A stretch of DNA of 64,000 nt from an uncultured Kiloniellaceae bacterium (lineage in GTDB: Bacteria > Pseudomonadota > Alphaproteobacteria > Kiloniellales > Kiloniellaceae). Where the stretch lies: positions 1 to 64,000 of the forward strand of contig CANMQP010000008.1 in assembly GCA_947500035.1 (NCBI GenBank). The letters are read 5' to 3'. Positions 26,185 through 34,595 of this stretch are shown here, piece by piece. The notes under the pieces were generated by a model. It made no database searches and was not told where the DNA came from. It saw nothing but the letters and a program-made list of their open reading frames with translations. The position numbers and the translations under genes were made by a program. Numbering within the stretch: position 1 is the stretch's first letter; each line of letters begins with the position of its first letter.

Positions 26185-26546
26185 ACGATGTTGGGACGGC
26201 CGAACCCGGCAGTCGGGTGGCGACGAGCAACCATGGTTTTTTTAGTCTACTTGGTCCCTGGCATGCTTGCGTTATACGTTAGTCTGACCCGATGATCGGT
26301 CCTAAGAATCGCGGGGGAATGACACCGGATGAGCTGCCATAAAGGTAAACACCTTCGCCCTCACGGAACGCGATGCGCGAAGCTCACACCGATGCACTGA
26401 CAGTTCCAAGTTTGTTGGCCGGTAATCTGCAGGCTATAGCGAATTGCGTTTTTCTTGAATCAGTGCGTCTCAAAATCTGCGTTCAAGATCAGCAATTTGC
26501 TGATCGAGAGGCAGCGGATTTTGTGTCTGTTTAAATGCAAGTTGCT
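26185..26546. other. convergent intergenic region with a palindrome
   Basis: About 360 bases between two convergent genes. GATCAGCAA T TTGCTGATC at 26487-26505 is a perfect 9-bp inverted repeat. It lacks a T-run, so it could be a protein-binding site or a weak terminator. Nothing else was recognised. Confidence 0.4.
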
Positions 26547-27350
26547 TTAATCAGCGGAGTGCGCGCGGCTGGCGCCTTTTGTCGCGCGGTAGCCGGGTGC
26601 GGCGATTCTGCTGTAGAGCATGGCCGGGTTGAACCGGCTGTGTCTGATCCGATAGGGCATCAACTTCATCGCCCTCCAGGTTTCAGGCGCGCACGCTCTA
26701 CAATGCGCACGCACGACGCGGCGGGTTGTTCCGGGCTGCAGAACGCCGCCTGCATGAAAGCCGTCCGTGTCAAACGCAATCAGGGTCCCGGCCATAGCTT
26801 CGATGCTGGTCGCACGCGCACGGTGTTCCTCAGGCAAGGCGTTGGGGATCAACTCCGGAACGCCGCCCAACTGCATAAAACGCCTGCGGTAGCTGATGTT
26901 TTGCCTCTGCGATCCCTTCACATAGCAGAACGCACCGTTCGCGGCTGTTGTGTCATCGAGATAAACCATGAACTTCAGGCTACGGAGGGTATCGAAGTGA
27001 ACATCGGACAAGGGCATGGCTTGAAACTCCTTGGTTCCAATCACCGCGTTGCAAAAGTCTGAACCAGGCAAATAGGCCGACGCGAGTTTTTCGAGAGCCT
27101 CCGTGAAGAAAATGGAGGCAATAGACAGCTTTTTCAGCTTGAGTGTCGGAAGCCCTGGGTCATCCAGGGCGATGCGGAACGCTTTTCCCGGCTGGTGCTC
27201 AATCTGCACGATACCGTCCTCGGGCGTAGTGAGACAGCGCTCGAACTCCTCCCTAAGACCGTCCAGCAGATCGTCTGAGACAAATCCCTCATGCACCGAA
27301 ACGCCGTCACGGCGGAGTGCCTCAAGCATTTGATCAAGCCTTAAGGTCAC
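26547..27350 (-). CDS. phytanoyl-CoA dioxygenase (PhyH) family protein
   Basis: A 267-residue Fe(II)/2-oxoglutarate-dependent oxygenase. The double-stranded beta-helix residues are present: His118 and Asp120 in VHFDTLR, His199 in DGFHAGG and Arg210 in TTRRVVRAH for 2-oxoglutarate. PhyH members hydroxylate diverse small molecules and are often in secondary or osmolyte metabolism; the substrate is not predictable. Length is normal. It is followed (transcription direction) by a gap and faces the Lrp gene tail to tail. It is about 100 bases from the dienelactone hydrolase gene and may share a transcript with it. Confidence 0.85.
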   Translation of the reverse strand: MTLRLDQMLEALRRDGVSVHEGFVSDDLLDGLREEFERCLTTPEDGIVQIEHQPGKAFRIALDDPGLPTLKLKKLSIASIFFTEALEKLASAYLPGSDFCNAVIGTKEFQAMPLSDVHFDTLRSLKFMVYLDDTTAANGAFCYVKGSQRQNISYRRRFMQLGGVPELIPNALPEEHRARATSIEAMAGTLIAFDTDGFHAGGVLQPGTTRRVVRAHCRACAPETWRAMKLMPYRIRHSRFNPAMLYSRIAAPGYRATKGASRAHSAD

Positions 27351-27446
27351 TTGTCTGCCCAGTCCCCAGTATCAAACCTCGAATCTGACGGATCCTAACA
27401 CTGCAGGACGAAAGATCCGTTAATCGGCGGTTCAGGCCACAAGCCC

Positions 27447-28118
27447 TTAAGTGAGAAACTGATCCAAAAACGCCAAGGTTCTGCTCTTTGCCAACGCTGT
27501 GCTCTCCGCATGAAATCCGCTGCGCTCATCGCAGGTGAAGCCGTGGCCGGCGTCATAGAGAAACACCTCGACCTGAGCGCCCGCTTGCGCCTCTTTTATC
27601 GCCTCGACATGTTCAGGCAGGATCATCGGGTCGGCGCTGCCAAAGTGCATCTGTACGGGGCAATTCGGTGATTCGTCCTTGAACTCGAGGATCTGTCCAC
27701 CGTAGTAACACACGCTCGCTGCGGGCCGGAGGCGGGTGGCGCTCAACCAAGCCACCGAGCCCCCGTAGCAGTATCCGACAACAGCCGTTTTTCCGGCACC
27801 GGAAAGACTGGCCATCGCCGCTTCGATGTCTTTCACCGCGTTGTCCCAGGGAATTTCCAGGCGCAGTTGGCGACCGCGCGCGGTGCCCGCCTCGTCATAT
27901 TCCAGCTCAAGACCCGGCTCGATGCGATCAAACAAGGCCGGCGCCACCGCCACGTAGCCGGCCTCGGCGTAGCTGTCGCAGACATGACGGATATGCCCGT
28001 TCACGCCAAAGATCTCCTGAACGATCACGACACCGCCCTTAGGTTCGCCCGTCGGCTCCGCGCGATAGCCGCCGAGTTTGTGGCCGTCCGACGCGGTGAG
28101 TTCTATCGTCTCGCCCAT
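27447..28118 (-). CDS. dienelactone hydrolase family protein
   Basis: A 223-residue alpha/beta hydrolase with the DLH catalytic set: Cys117 in GYCYGGS, Asp163 in SADPMI and His192 in GHGF, plus the helper Glu35 in VQEIFG. Carboxymethylenebutenolidases of this family open dienelactone to maleylacetate in chloro- or methyl-catechol routes, but many paralogues act on other esters or lactones. The gene is 34 bases after the dehydrogenase gene on the same strand, suggesting cotranscription. With no ortho-cleavage cluster around it, a broader hydrolase role is as likely. Confidence 0.85.
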   Translation of the reverse strand: MGETIELTASDGHKLGGYRAEPTGEPKGGVVIVQEIFGVNGHIRHVCDSYAEAGYVAVAPALFDRIEPGLELEYDEAGTARGRQLRLEIPWDNAVKDIEAAMASLSGAGKTAVVGYCYGGSVAWLSATRLRPAASVCYYGGQILEFKDESPNCPVQMHFGSADPMILPEHVEAIKEAQAGAQVEVFLYDAGHGFTCDERSGFHAESTALAKSRTLAFLDQFLT

Positions 28119-28152
28119 TACAGAATCTCCCTGAACCGAACCTCAACAACGC

Positions 28153-29043
28153 TCAAGCTTTGTAGCTTTTACCCAGCTGCCGCAGGCGCCGGATCAAGCT
28201 GGAGGTATCCCAACGGCCACCGCCCAGTGCCTGAACATCACCGTAGAACTGATCGACCAGCGCGGTGACCGGCAGACTTGTGTTCAAGCGATCAGCTTCC
28301 GCCAGCGCGATACCTAGATCCTTGCGCATCCAGTCGACCGCAAACCCGAAATCGAACTTGTCGTCCACCATGGAGTCGTAGCGGTTTTCCATCTGCCAGG
28401 ATTGTGCCGCGCCCTTTGAAATCACGCCGGCGACCTGCTTGGCATCCAGGCCCGCTTTTTGCGCGAAGTGCATGCCCTCCGACAGCCCCTGAACCAAGCC
28501 GGCAATGCAGATCTGATTGACCATTTTCGTCAACTGCCCCGCGCCGACCGGACCCAGTAAAGTCACAGCCTGGGCGTAGGACTCGACGGCACCTTTCACA
28601 GCAGAAAACGAGGCTTCATCGCCACCGCACATGACCGTCAGAACACCGTTTTCCGCGCCGGCCTGCCCGCCTGAGACCGGACCGTCGATGAAGCCGATGC
28701 CAAGCGCTTCACCCGCGGCCGCCAGCTCACGCGCGACGTCTGCAGATGCCGTGGTGTGATCGACGAAAATAGTGCCCTTGCCCATGCCGCTGAAAGCGCC
28801 ATCCTCGCCAAGGACAACCGAGCGAAGGTCGTCATCGTTGCCGACACAGGCCATGACGATTTCAGCATCCAGCGCGGCTTCACGGGGAGTCGCTGCGGTC
28901 TTTCCCTTGTACTTCTCTGCCCAGGCCTCAGCCTTTGCGGGCGTGCGATTGTAAACAGTCACGTCGTAACCGTCGTTGGCCAGATGGCCGGCCATCGGAA
29001 AGCCCATTACGCCAAGGCCGAGGAAAGCGACTTTCTTGCTCAT
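28153..29043 (-). CDS. beta-hydroxyacid dehydrogenase (HIBADH/GarR family)
   Basis: A 296-residue NAD(P)-dependent dehydrogenase. The N-terminal Rossmann motif is GLGVMG (9-14) with FPMAGHL; FVDHTTASADVAREL, the substrate loop GPVSGG (121-126) and the catalytic Lys173 in QLTKMVNQ are all in place, followed by the all-helical C-terminal domain. Candidates are 2-hydroxy-3-oxopropionate (tartronate semialdehyde) reductase, 3-hydroxyisobutyrate dehydrogenase or a succinic-semialdehyde reductase; sequence alone does not decide. It heads a likely three-gene unit with the dienelactone hydrolase and PhyH-type genes. Confidence 0.9.
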   Translation of the reverse strand: MSKKVAFLGLGVMGFPMAGHLANDGYDVTVYNRTPAKAEAWAEKYKGKTAATPREAALDAEIVMACVGNDDDLRSVVLGEDGAFSGMGKGTIFVDHTTASADVARELAAAGEALGIGFIDGPVSGGQAGAENGVLTVMCGGDEASFSAVKGAVESYAQAVTLLGPVGAGQLTKMVNQICIAGLVQGLSEGMHFAQKAGLDAKQVAGVISKGAAQSWQMENRYDSMVDDKFDFGFAVDWMRKDLGIALAEADRLNTSLPVTALVDQFYGDVQALGGGRWDTSSLIRRLRQLGKSYKA

Positions 29044-29239
29044 GAATATCTCCCTTAGCGCAACACAACCCGATGCCTGCAGGTTCGACTGCGCCTGTTT
29101 CTCTCGTTGAAAATGAAGTACCCGGCAATCGCACCAAAACCTCCGCCCTGGGCAATCAACCGGAATAGATCAGCAAATCAGGTGATATTATTAGCGGAGG
29201 GAGCGGCGTGGCCGCAAGACTCCTCACCTTGCGAAGATG

Positions 29240-29716
29240 CTACCCGGCATACGCAAGCGGCAGAGCCGTCGTGTACTTGATCTCTTCCATCGCGAAGCTG
29301 GAACTGACATCAGTCAGATCAATGCGTTGAATGAGCCGCTGGTAAAAGGCGTCGTAGGCTGCAATATCCGGAACCACAACGCGCAGCATGTAGTCAACGT
29401 CGCCGCTCATGCGATAAAACTCCATGACCTCCGGGAAGTTCACGACAACTTTTGCAAACTCTTCCAGCCACTTAACGTCGTGCTTGCTCGTCTTGACGCC
29501 GACGAAAACCGTTACTCCAAGATTGAGCTTATCCCGGTCCAAAAGGGCGACGCGGCGCCTTAGAACACCACTCTCTTCAAGATGACGGATCCGGCGCCAG
29601 CAGGGTGTTTTGGATAGCCCGACTCGTTCGGCGATGTCAGCGACCGGCAGGCCGGCGTCTTCCTGCAAACACTCCAAAATTTTTCGATCTATGGAATTCA
29701 AGGATTTTTGTTCCAT
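29240..29716 (-). CDS. Lrp/AsnC family regulator
   Basis: A 158-residue Lrp/AsnC protein: HTH region NSIDRKILECLQEDAGLPVADIAERVGLSKTPCWRRIRHLEE and RAM domain with FYRMSGDVDYMLRVVVPDI. It is the second Lrp-type regulator in 4 kb and differs clearly from the one beside hppD, with the TPCWRRI recognition helix typical of the Lrp/BkdR group. It stands alone, about 200 bases from the HIBADH-family gene on the same strand and divergent from the DUF6356 gene. Targets are unknown; the neighbouring dehydrogenase is a candidate. Confidence 0.9.
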   Translation of the reverse strand: MEQKSLNSIDRKILECLQEDAGLPVADIAERVGLSKTPCWRRIRHLEESGVLRRRVALLDRDKLNLGVTVFVGVKTSKHDVKWLEEFAKVVVNFPEVMEFYRMSGDVDYMLRVVVPDIAAYDAFYQRLIQRIDLTDVSSSFAMEEIKYTTALPLAYAG

Positions 29717-29842
29717 TTTTAATCTTAAATTGAGTACAGAATATCTTATTTAGGGCGGTATAAGTGCATATTAAGAACCATTTTTCAAGAGAGACGCATT
29801 ATCGTTTTAATTCCAATGTGACAAAATGAGCCGTGGATTACT

Positions 29843-30109
29843 ATGAAGACACTTTTCACCGAGCATCCCAATTCCGTCAACGAAACCTACGGGCAGCACA
29901 TGGTTATGAGCGCCTCCTTCGGCGTTGCCATGCTTTGCGGTGCTTTCGCCGCAATGGTCCATGCGGTTTTCCCGTTCCTCTTTGAGAAGACAGGCAGTGC
30001 GATTATCACGCGCCTGCATGACCGCATGGTCACGAACCGCGTACGGCTCTCTGGCGACGCTCGTCAGGCAGCAGGACAAGCTGCCATTCACCCTGCCGCG
30101 GCCGAGTAA
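29843..30109 (+). CDS. DUF6356 family small membrane protein
   Basis: An 88-residue protein with the family start MKTLFTEHPNSVNETYGQHMVMSASFG, one hydrophobic segment (about residues 24-50, including VAMLCGAFAAMVHAVFPFLF) and the KTGSAIITRLHDRMV motif. The family is common in alphaproteobacteria and uncharacterised. The C-terminal 25 residues (GDARQAAGQAAIHPAAAE) look disordered. The ribosome site is weak. It is 108 bases before the amidotransferase gene on the same strand. Confidence 0.8.
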   Translation: MKTLFTEHPNSVNETYGQHMVMSASFGVAMLCGAFAAMVHAVFPFLFEKTGSAIITRLHDRMVTNRVRLSGDARQAAGQAAIHPAAAE

Positions 30110-30216
30110 CGCCGGCTCAGCACAATCTCCCCGAAGTTTCGGATTCACCAAAACATCATAGGTTTCTGCTTTAATGACGCCGCTCTCACCGATCAGGGAA
30201 CGCGAGGATCTCCGGT

Positions 30217-30981
30217 ATGTGCAGATGGTTAGCCTATAGCGGCGCTCCGATTTTCCCCGAAGATCTGATTTTCACGCCTGATAACTCACTTGCGGCACAG
30301 AGTCTTCATTCCTGTAAGGCCAAGGTGAGCGTCAACGGGGACGGCTTCGGCTTGGGATGGTACGGGGAACGGGATATTCCGGGCGTGTACCGTGAAGTCC
30401 TTCCGGCCTGGAGCGACTGCAATCTGCGCAGTCTGGCCTCCAGCATCCGCAGCAGTCACTTCTTTGCCCATATCCGCGCCTCAACCGGCACCGCGACCTC
30501 GCGCCAGAATTGCCACCCTTTCACCCACGGCAGGTGGCTCTTTATGCACAACGGCCAGATCGGCGATTATGAACTTCAGCGCCGCCGGCTGGAGGCATTG
30601 TTGCCAGACGATCTTTATGCCCGCCGTGAAGGCTCGACCGATAGTGAGTTGATCTTTTACCTGCTGTTCCACTTTGGTTTGGAAGAAAACCCTCTCAAGG
30701 CCCTGCGCAAAACCCTTGAAGAAGTGACGAAATCCACTGACGCGGCAGGTTCCAGGAAACCCTTTCGCTGCACCGCTGCGCTTACAGACGGACGGACCAA
30801 CTATGCGGTTCGTTTCTCGACTGACGCGCATCCGCCAAGCCTTTTCTGGCAAGAGAGACCGGAACATACGCTCATCGTATCCGAACCGCTCGATACAGCC
30901 GTCGGCGAGTGGCAGCAGGTTCCCGCCTCCACGGTCCTGGTCACGGATCCCGGCAACAAGGTCAGGACCGAGGCGCTTTAA
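30217..30981 (+). CDS. class II glutamine amidotransferase (YafJ/EgtC-like)
   Basis: A 254-residue Ntn-hydrolase: the nucleophile Cys2 follows the initiator Met (MCRWLAYSG), and the glutaminase core is visible in NGDGFGLGWYG, FFAHIRASTGTA, CHPFTHGRWLFMHNGQIGDY and the STDSELIFYLL block. Such stand-alone domains hydrolyse gamma-glutamyl amide bonds; EgtC in ergothioneine synthesis is one characterised relative, but no ergothioneine genes are nearby. GAGGATC before the ATG is a reasonable ribosome site. The substrate is unknown. Confidence 0.85.
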   Translation: MCRWLAYSGAPIFPEDLIFTPDNSLAAQSLHSCKAKVSVNGDGFGLGWYGERDIPGVYREVLPAWSDCNLRSLASSIRSSHFFAHIRASTGTATSRQNCHPFTHGRWLFMHNGQIGDYELQRRRLEALLPDDLYARREGSTDSELIFYLLFHFGLEENPLKALRKTLEEVTKSTDAAGSRKPFRCTAALTDGRTNYAVRFSTDAHPPSLFWQERPEHTLIVSEPLDTAVGEWQQVPASTVLVTDPGNKVRTEAL

Positions 30982-31084
30982 GCGCATCACACTCTGAACC
31001 TCCGGCTTGCCCTGGAGTGCGGAATGATGACAATCGTATCCGCCACTCGGAATCGACACGTCAGAAATCAGGGAATGATTGTCA

Positions 31085-31846
31085 ATGCAGGATCTTTCAG
31101 GCCAGGTCGCCATCGTCACCGGTGCCAGCAAAGGGATCGGAGAAGCCGCAGCCAAAACACTCGCCGGCTGTGGTGCAAAGGTCGTTCTTGCGGCCAGAAG
31201 CCTTGAGAAATGCGAAGCCATCGCGGAAGAGATCAAGGCCGCGGGCGGTAACGCCCTGGCCGTTGGATGCGATGTCTCGGACTATGCAGCCGTCACGGCA
31301 CTGGTCGAAAAAACCTCAGAGGCTTTCGGTCCCACGTCGATCCTGATCAACAATGCCGGTGTGATAGAGCCGATCGGAAGTATTCTGGATTGCGATCCGG
31401 CGGACTGGGCCGCAAACATCAACATCAATCTTCTCGGGGTCTATCACTGCACCCGCGCAGCCTTGCGCGATCTGATGCATAGAGACGGCGTGATCATCAA
31501 CATCAGTTCGGGTGCGGCCCATAACGCGCTTGAGGGCTGGAGCGCCTACTGCAGCGGCAAAGCGGCTGTTGCGATGTTTACTCAGGCGACGGCGCTGGAA
31601 TACGCTGCGAACGGTGTCCGGGTCTTCGGCTTCGCACCCGGCACCGTCGATACGGATATGCAGGTTACGATCAAGGCCTCGGGGATCAATCGGGTCAGTC
31701 AGATGAACCGGGAAGAGCACGCACCGGCCGACGTGCCTGCTCAGGTCATTGCATACCTCTGTTCCCGGGAGGCAGCGGATCTCGCAGGCCATGAGCTCTC
31801 CATCAGGGACGAGGTTTTACGCCGACGCGCCGGATTGCCCGGCTAA
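31085..31846 (+). CDS. short-chain dehydrogenase/reductase
   Basis: A 253-residue classical SDR: cofactor motif TGASKGIG (about 14-21), NNAG (about 90), catalytic Ser in INISSG, and the YxxxK pair in SAYCSGKAA, with the PG..T motif in APGTVDTDM. The AARS segment after strand 2 suggests NADP(H). ATG 31085 is chosen with AGGGA 10 bases before it; a TTG at 31079 is in frame. It converges on the NicX/M29-like gene, 40 bases apart. It may belong with the catabolic locus to its right, but the opposite strand leaves this open. Confidence 0.9.
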   Translation: MQDLSGQVAIVTGASKGIGEAAAKTLAGCGAKVVLAARSLEKCEAIAEEIKAAGGNALAVGCDVSDYAAVTALVEKTSEAFGPTSILINNAGVIEPIGSILDCDPADWAANININLLGVYHCTRAALRDLMHRDGVIINISSGAAHNALEGWSAYCSGKAAVAMFTQATALEYAANGVRVFGFAPGTVDTDMQVTIKASGINRVSQMNREEHAPADVPAQVIAYLCSREAADLAGHELSIRDEVLRRRAGLPG

Positions 31847-31886
31847 AGCGGATTGTCAGATTAAAAGGGCTAACCGGCGAAAGGCC

Positions 31887-32975
31887 TCAAACTCCAATCC
31901 GCATCGACGGATTTTCGATCAGGCTCTGCAACGCTGGCCATTCATCGAGGCTCGCCTTCGTTTGTGCGAAGCGACCGGGCCGCAGGCGCCCGTGCTCCCA
32001 GAGCGCCAGTCCATCGATGTGCACGCTGGGGTCCATCAGCATCCAGCAAATCTCCCCGGGGGCATAGGCTCCGCAGGTATGAAAGTGCAGAACCCGTGGA
32101 TTGTTGAAAACCGTGTTCGACCATCGGTCAGGATCCGCCTCCGCCGTCCAGCCGTAAGAACAACCGGCGTGTATGCCGGCGTGCCACGAGTGCACGGCTG
32201 CAGGATCGATATCGAAAAGCCCCGACACGTGATCGTAGTGCTTTTGGACTGAGTTCACAGCAGCATCGTCGCCGGAAAACGAGACAATACGGCCGGCCTC
32301 GATCTGCGCGAAAACGGGCGTCTCAAGCTCGAGAAAGGCTGGCTCATACGCTTTTGAACCCGTTGGCGTCAGGTAGCGCGCAAGAGCCACGCGCCCGCTA
32401 AAGTCCCGCGCGTCGAGCGGCTGCGGCACACCGAGCGGAAAGCGACGAATAGAAACCTCGGCGGATTCTCCCGGTGTCACATCGGCGGGTGTTCCCTGGA
32501 TCCGGCTACCGAGTGGACAGGTGATCTCAATCCCGCGAGCATTCAGAAGAACCTGGTCGACGGCTTTCTTGAGGGATTGCATGGCCCGATGGTCCACAGT
32601 GCCGAAATCCGACGCCAGCATCTCCTCGTTTCGGAGGTAGCACATGATCTTCGTCTTTCCCGGCTTCACCTCTGCGAAGCGATCCTGGTCGCCGATACGG
32701 GCAAAATAGATGACGTTGCCGTAGCGCTCGCTGAGTTCGGCGGCGACCGGACCCAACGGTTCGGATGGTGCGCCGACCATCACGCATTTCGGCTGCAGTC
32801 CGAGACGCTCCGCCTGCCGTGCGACCGTCTTCGGCAGAGCCTCGTCATACCAGCCCAGTGCCGGATCTTCATGAAGGATCAAGATCTCACTGCCGGGTGG
32901 GAAGTCACCGCAGTGCAACAGGAGGTTCCGGGCTGCTTTCTCGATCTTGTCCTCGATCTCGCTCCTGCCCGTCAT
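31887..32975 (-). CDS. NicX-like / M29-like metalloenzyme
   Basis: A 362-residue protein related to the group that contains 2,5-dihydroxypyridine 5,6-dioxygenase (NicX) and M29 aminopeptidases. The C-terminal metal region includes His265 (VHSWHAGIHAGCSYG), NPRVLHFHTCGAYAPGEI, and DPSVHIDG with His319 and Asp321. From memory, NicX binds iron through His265, His318 and Asp320, so the spacing matches closely. NicX opens a hydroxypyridine ring to N-formylmaleamate. Assignment to ring cleavage rather than peptidase activity is inference. It is the last gene of a six-gene operon and overlaps the XRE-cupin gene by four bases. Confidence 0.65.
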   Translation of the reverse strand: MTGRSEIEDKIEKAARNLLLHCGDFPPGSEILILHEDPALGWYDEALPKTVARQAERLGLQPKCVMVGAPSEPLGPVAAELSERYGNVIYFARIGDQDRFAEVKPGKTKIMCYLRNEEMLASDFGTVDHRAMQSLKKAVDQVLLNARGIEITCPLGSRIQGTPADVTPGESAEVSIRRFPLGVPQPLDARDFSGRVALARYLTPTGSKAYEPAFLELETPVFAQIEAGRIVSFSGDDAAVNSVQKHYDHVSGLFDIDPAAVHSWHAGIHAGCSYGWTAEADPDRWSNTVFNNPRVLHFHTCGAYAPGEICWMLMDPSVHIDGLALWEHGRLRPGRFAQTKASLDEWPALQSLIENPSMRIGV

Positions 32976-33562
32976 CGCCTCCGCTCCGCCTGCACGGTCA
33001 GAAACATGAATTCCTCGCTCACGACCCGGCGGAAACCGTGACTGAGCTCGGAATCGAGACTGAGGCTGTCGCCCGGCTTCATGACCAGATCCCGATCGCC
33101 GTAACCGTAGATCGCCTCGCCCGCCAGAACATAGATAAAGACCACGCCATGACCGACGTAGATCGGCGGACGCGCCGTTTGACGGCGTAAGGTCACACGC
33201 CGGGCTTCGAACTGCAGGTCGTGGCGGGTGTGGAATGCCAGGTTGATGAATTCGTGCTCGTGCTGTTCGACAATTCGGGTCGAGCGCAGGCCTTCACCGC
33301 TTCGGACAAAAGTAAAGTCGGTGTGGTTTGTCGTCGTCTCTCGGAAAAGGCTCACCAGCGGAACGTTCAATGTCCGGCTAAGCGCGTTCAATGTTGAGAT
33401 CGACGGCGAGACCTGGCCGCTCTCAATCCGGCTGACCATGGAAGCGGAAACGCCTGATTCCAGAGCAAGACTGCGCGCCGACAGCCCTTGCTCTTCACGC
33501 AAGGCCCTCAGCGCAACGCCGATGGCCAGGTCCGTAGCTTCACTGGTTTCGGGTTCCCTCAT
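32972..33562 (-). CDS. XRE-cupin transcriptional regulator
   Basis: A 196-residue regulator with an N-terminal HTH_3 domain (LRALREEQGLSARSLALESGVSASMVSRIESGQVSPSISTLNAL) and a C-terminal cupin (about 95-190; EHEHEFINLAFH, PPIYVGHGVVFIYVLAGEA, MKPGDSLSLDSELSHGFR). Such proteins usually sense a small pathway metabolite through the cupin. It lies inside the operon, 5 bases after the dioxygenase gene and overlapping the next gene by four bases, so it should be made with the enzymes and probably autoregulates the locus. The effector is unknown. Confidence 0.9.
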   Translation of the reverse strand: MREPETSEATDLAIGVALRALREEQGLSARSLALESGVSASMVSRIESGQVSPSISTLNALSRTLNVPLVSLFRETTTNHTDFTFVRSGEGLRSTRIVEQHEHEFINLAFHTRHDLQFEARRVTLRRQTARPPIYVGHGVVFIYVLAGEAIYGYGDRDLVMKPGDSLSLDSELSHGFRRVVSEEFMFLTVQAERRR

Positions 33563-33567
33563 CCCTC

Positions 33568-34533
33568 TCAGGCTTTCCGGTAAGAGAAGGCTTTTTCAAA
33601 GCGCCAGACGAGATAGTCGCCACAGGTCGTGGCAGGTTCACGCGGCTCATGCGCGGCACCGTAGATTTCCCGTGCATCGATCACGGTCTTTGGCTCGGGA
33701 TCGAAGGCCAGCACAAGCGACAAACGTTCCCTGCCCGAGCTATTGACCACCCTGTGCGGTGTCGAGGTGTAGGCGTGATCCGTCCAGCGGGCCAGAAGGT
33801 CGCCGACATTGACGATCAGACTGCCCTCAATGGGGGGCGCTTCGATCCAGTCGCCATTGACGTCTTGCACCTGCAAGCCTCCGACGGAATCCTGACAAAG
33901 GACCGTAAGAACACCGAAATCCGTATGTGGTCCAACCCCAAACTGTGTGTTCCCCATCTCCTCCGGCTGCGGCGGATAGTAGACAAAGGACGCGCGGCTC
34001 AAGGGGCGCGCGCTATTGCGGAGAAAAAACCCGGGATCCAGACCGAGCCCCAGTGCAAAACCTGTCATCAAATGATGCGCCACCTCCTGCGCATGAGCGA
34101 AGTAGGACATGGCATGTGGCTCCATGTCAGGCAGAAAGTCCGGCCAGAGGTTTGGCCCCCGCAAGGGGTGATCACTAGGCACGCTGCCGTCTTCAGCCTG
34201 ATACCCCCAGACAAAGCTCTCCTTGAGATCCGCCTTTGCGTCATCCTGCATCTTGGCGCCGCCTTGCCCTAGCCAACCCCGATGATGCGCAGAAATCTGT
34301 ACACTTTCTTTATCTTCGGGGGTGCTGCGAAAAAACCGAAGTGCCGTCGTCCGCGCAGTCTCAATGACGCTATCAGGGATCCCGTGTCCCTTGATGTAGA
34401 TGAAGCCGAGGCCGCTGCTGGCGGCATGAAGCGCCTTCCCCACAGCCAGCGGATCGCTGCCATCGCGCAGCGGCAATATGTCGATGACCGGAATCAGATC
34501 ATCGTCAAACCGCTTCGCTTGGGCGTAGTTCAT
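33568..34533 (-). CDS. isopenicillin N synthase-like 2-oxoglutarate/Fe(II) dioxygenase
   Basis: A 321-residue non-haem iron oxygenase with a DIOX_N region (VIDILPL..AASSGLGFIYIKGHGIP) and a 2OG-Fe(II) core: His203 and Asp205 (GPHTDFGVL), His260 (STPHRVVN), and Arg270-x-Ser272 (RERLSL), the 2-oxoglutarate-binding pair. Bacterial members act on amino acids, pyrimidines or other N-heterocycles rather than penicillin precursors. Its operon partners (ABC amino-acid transporter, NicX-like enzyme, XRE-cupin regulator) point to catabolism of an imported nitrogenous compound. The substrate is inferred only from context. Confidence 0.9.
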   Translation of the reverse strand: MNYAQAKRFDDDLIPVIDILPLRDGSDPLAVGKALHAASSGLGFIYIKGHGIPDSVIETARTTALRFFRSTPEDKESVQISAHHRGWLGQGGAKMQDDAKADLKESFVWGYQAEDGSVPSDHPLRGPNLWPDFLPDMEPHAMSYFAHAQEVAHHLMTGFALGLGLDPGFFLRNSARPLSRASFVYYPPQPEEMGNTQFGVGPHTDFGVLTVLCQDSVGGLQVQDVNGDWIEAPPIEGSLIVNVGDLLARWTDHAYTSTPHRVVNSSGRERLSLVLAFDPEPKTVIDAREIYGAAHEPREPATTCGDYLVWRFEKAFSYRKA

Positions 34534-34595
34534 CGGGTTGCTCCTGGAATCAAGTTATTGCATATAAGTAAAATAATTGTTTTTTAAGCAACAAG

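Noticed and set aside
26487-26505. Rho-independent terminator at the GATCAGCAA palindrome
   Set aside because: No T-run on either side and far from both stop codons; listed only as a palindrome.
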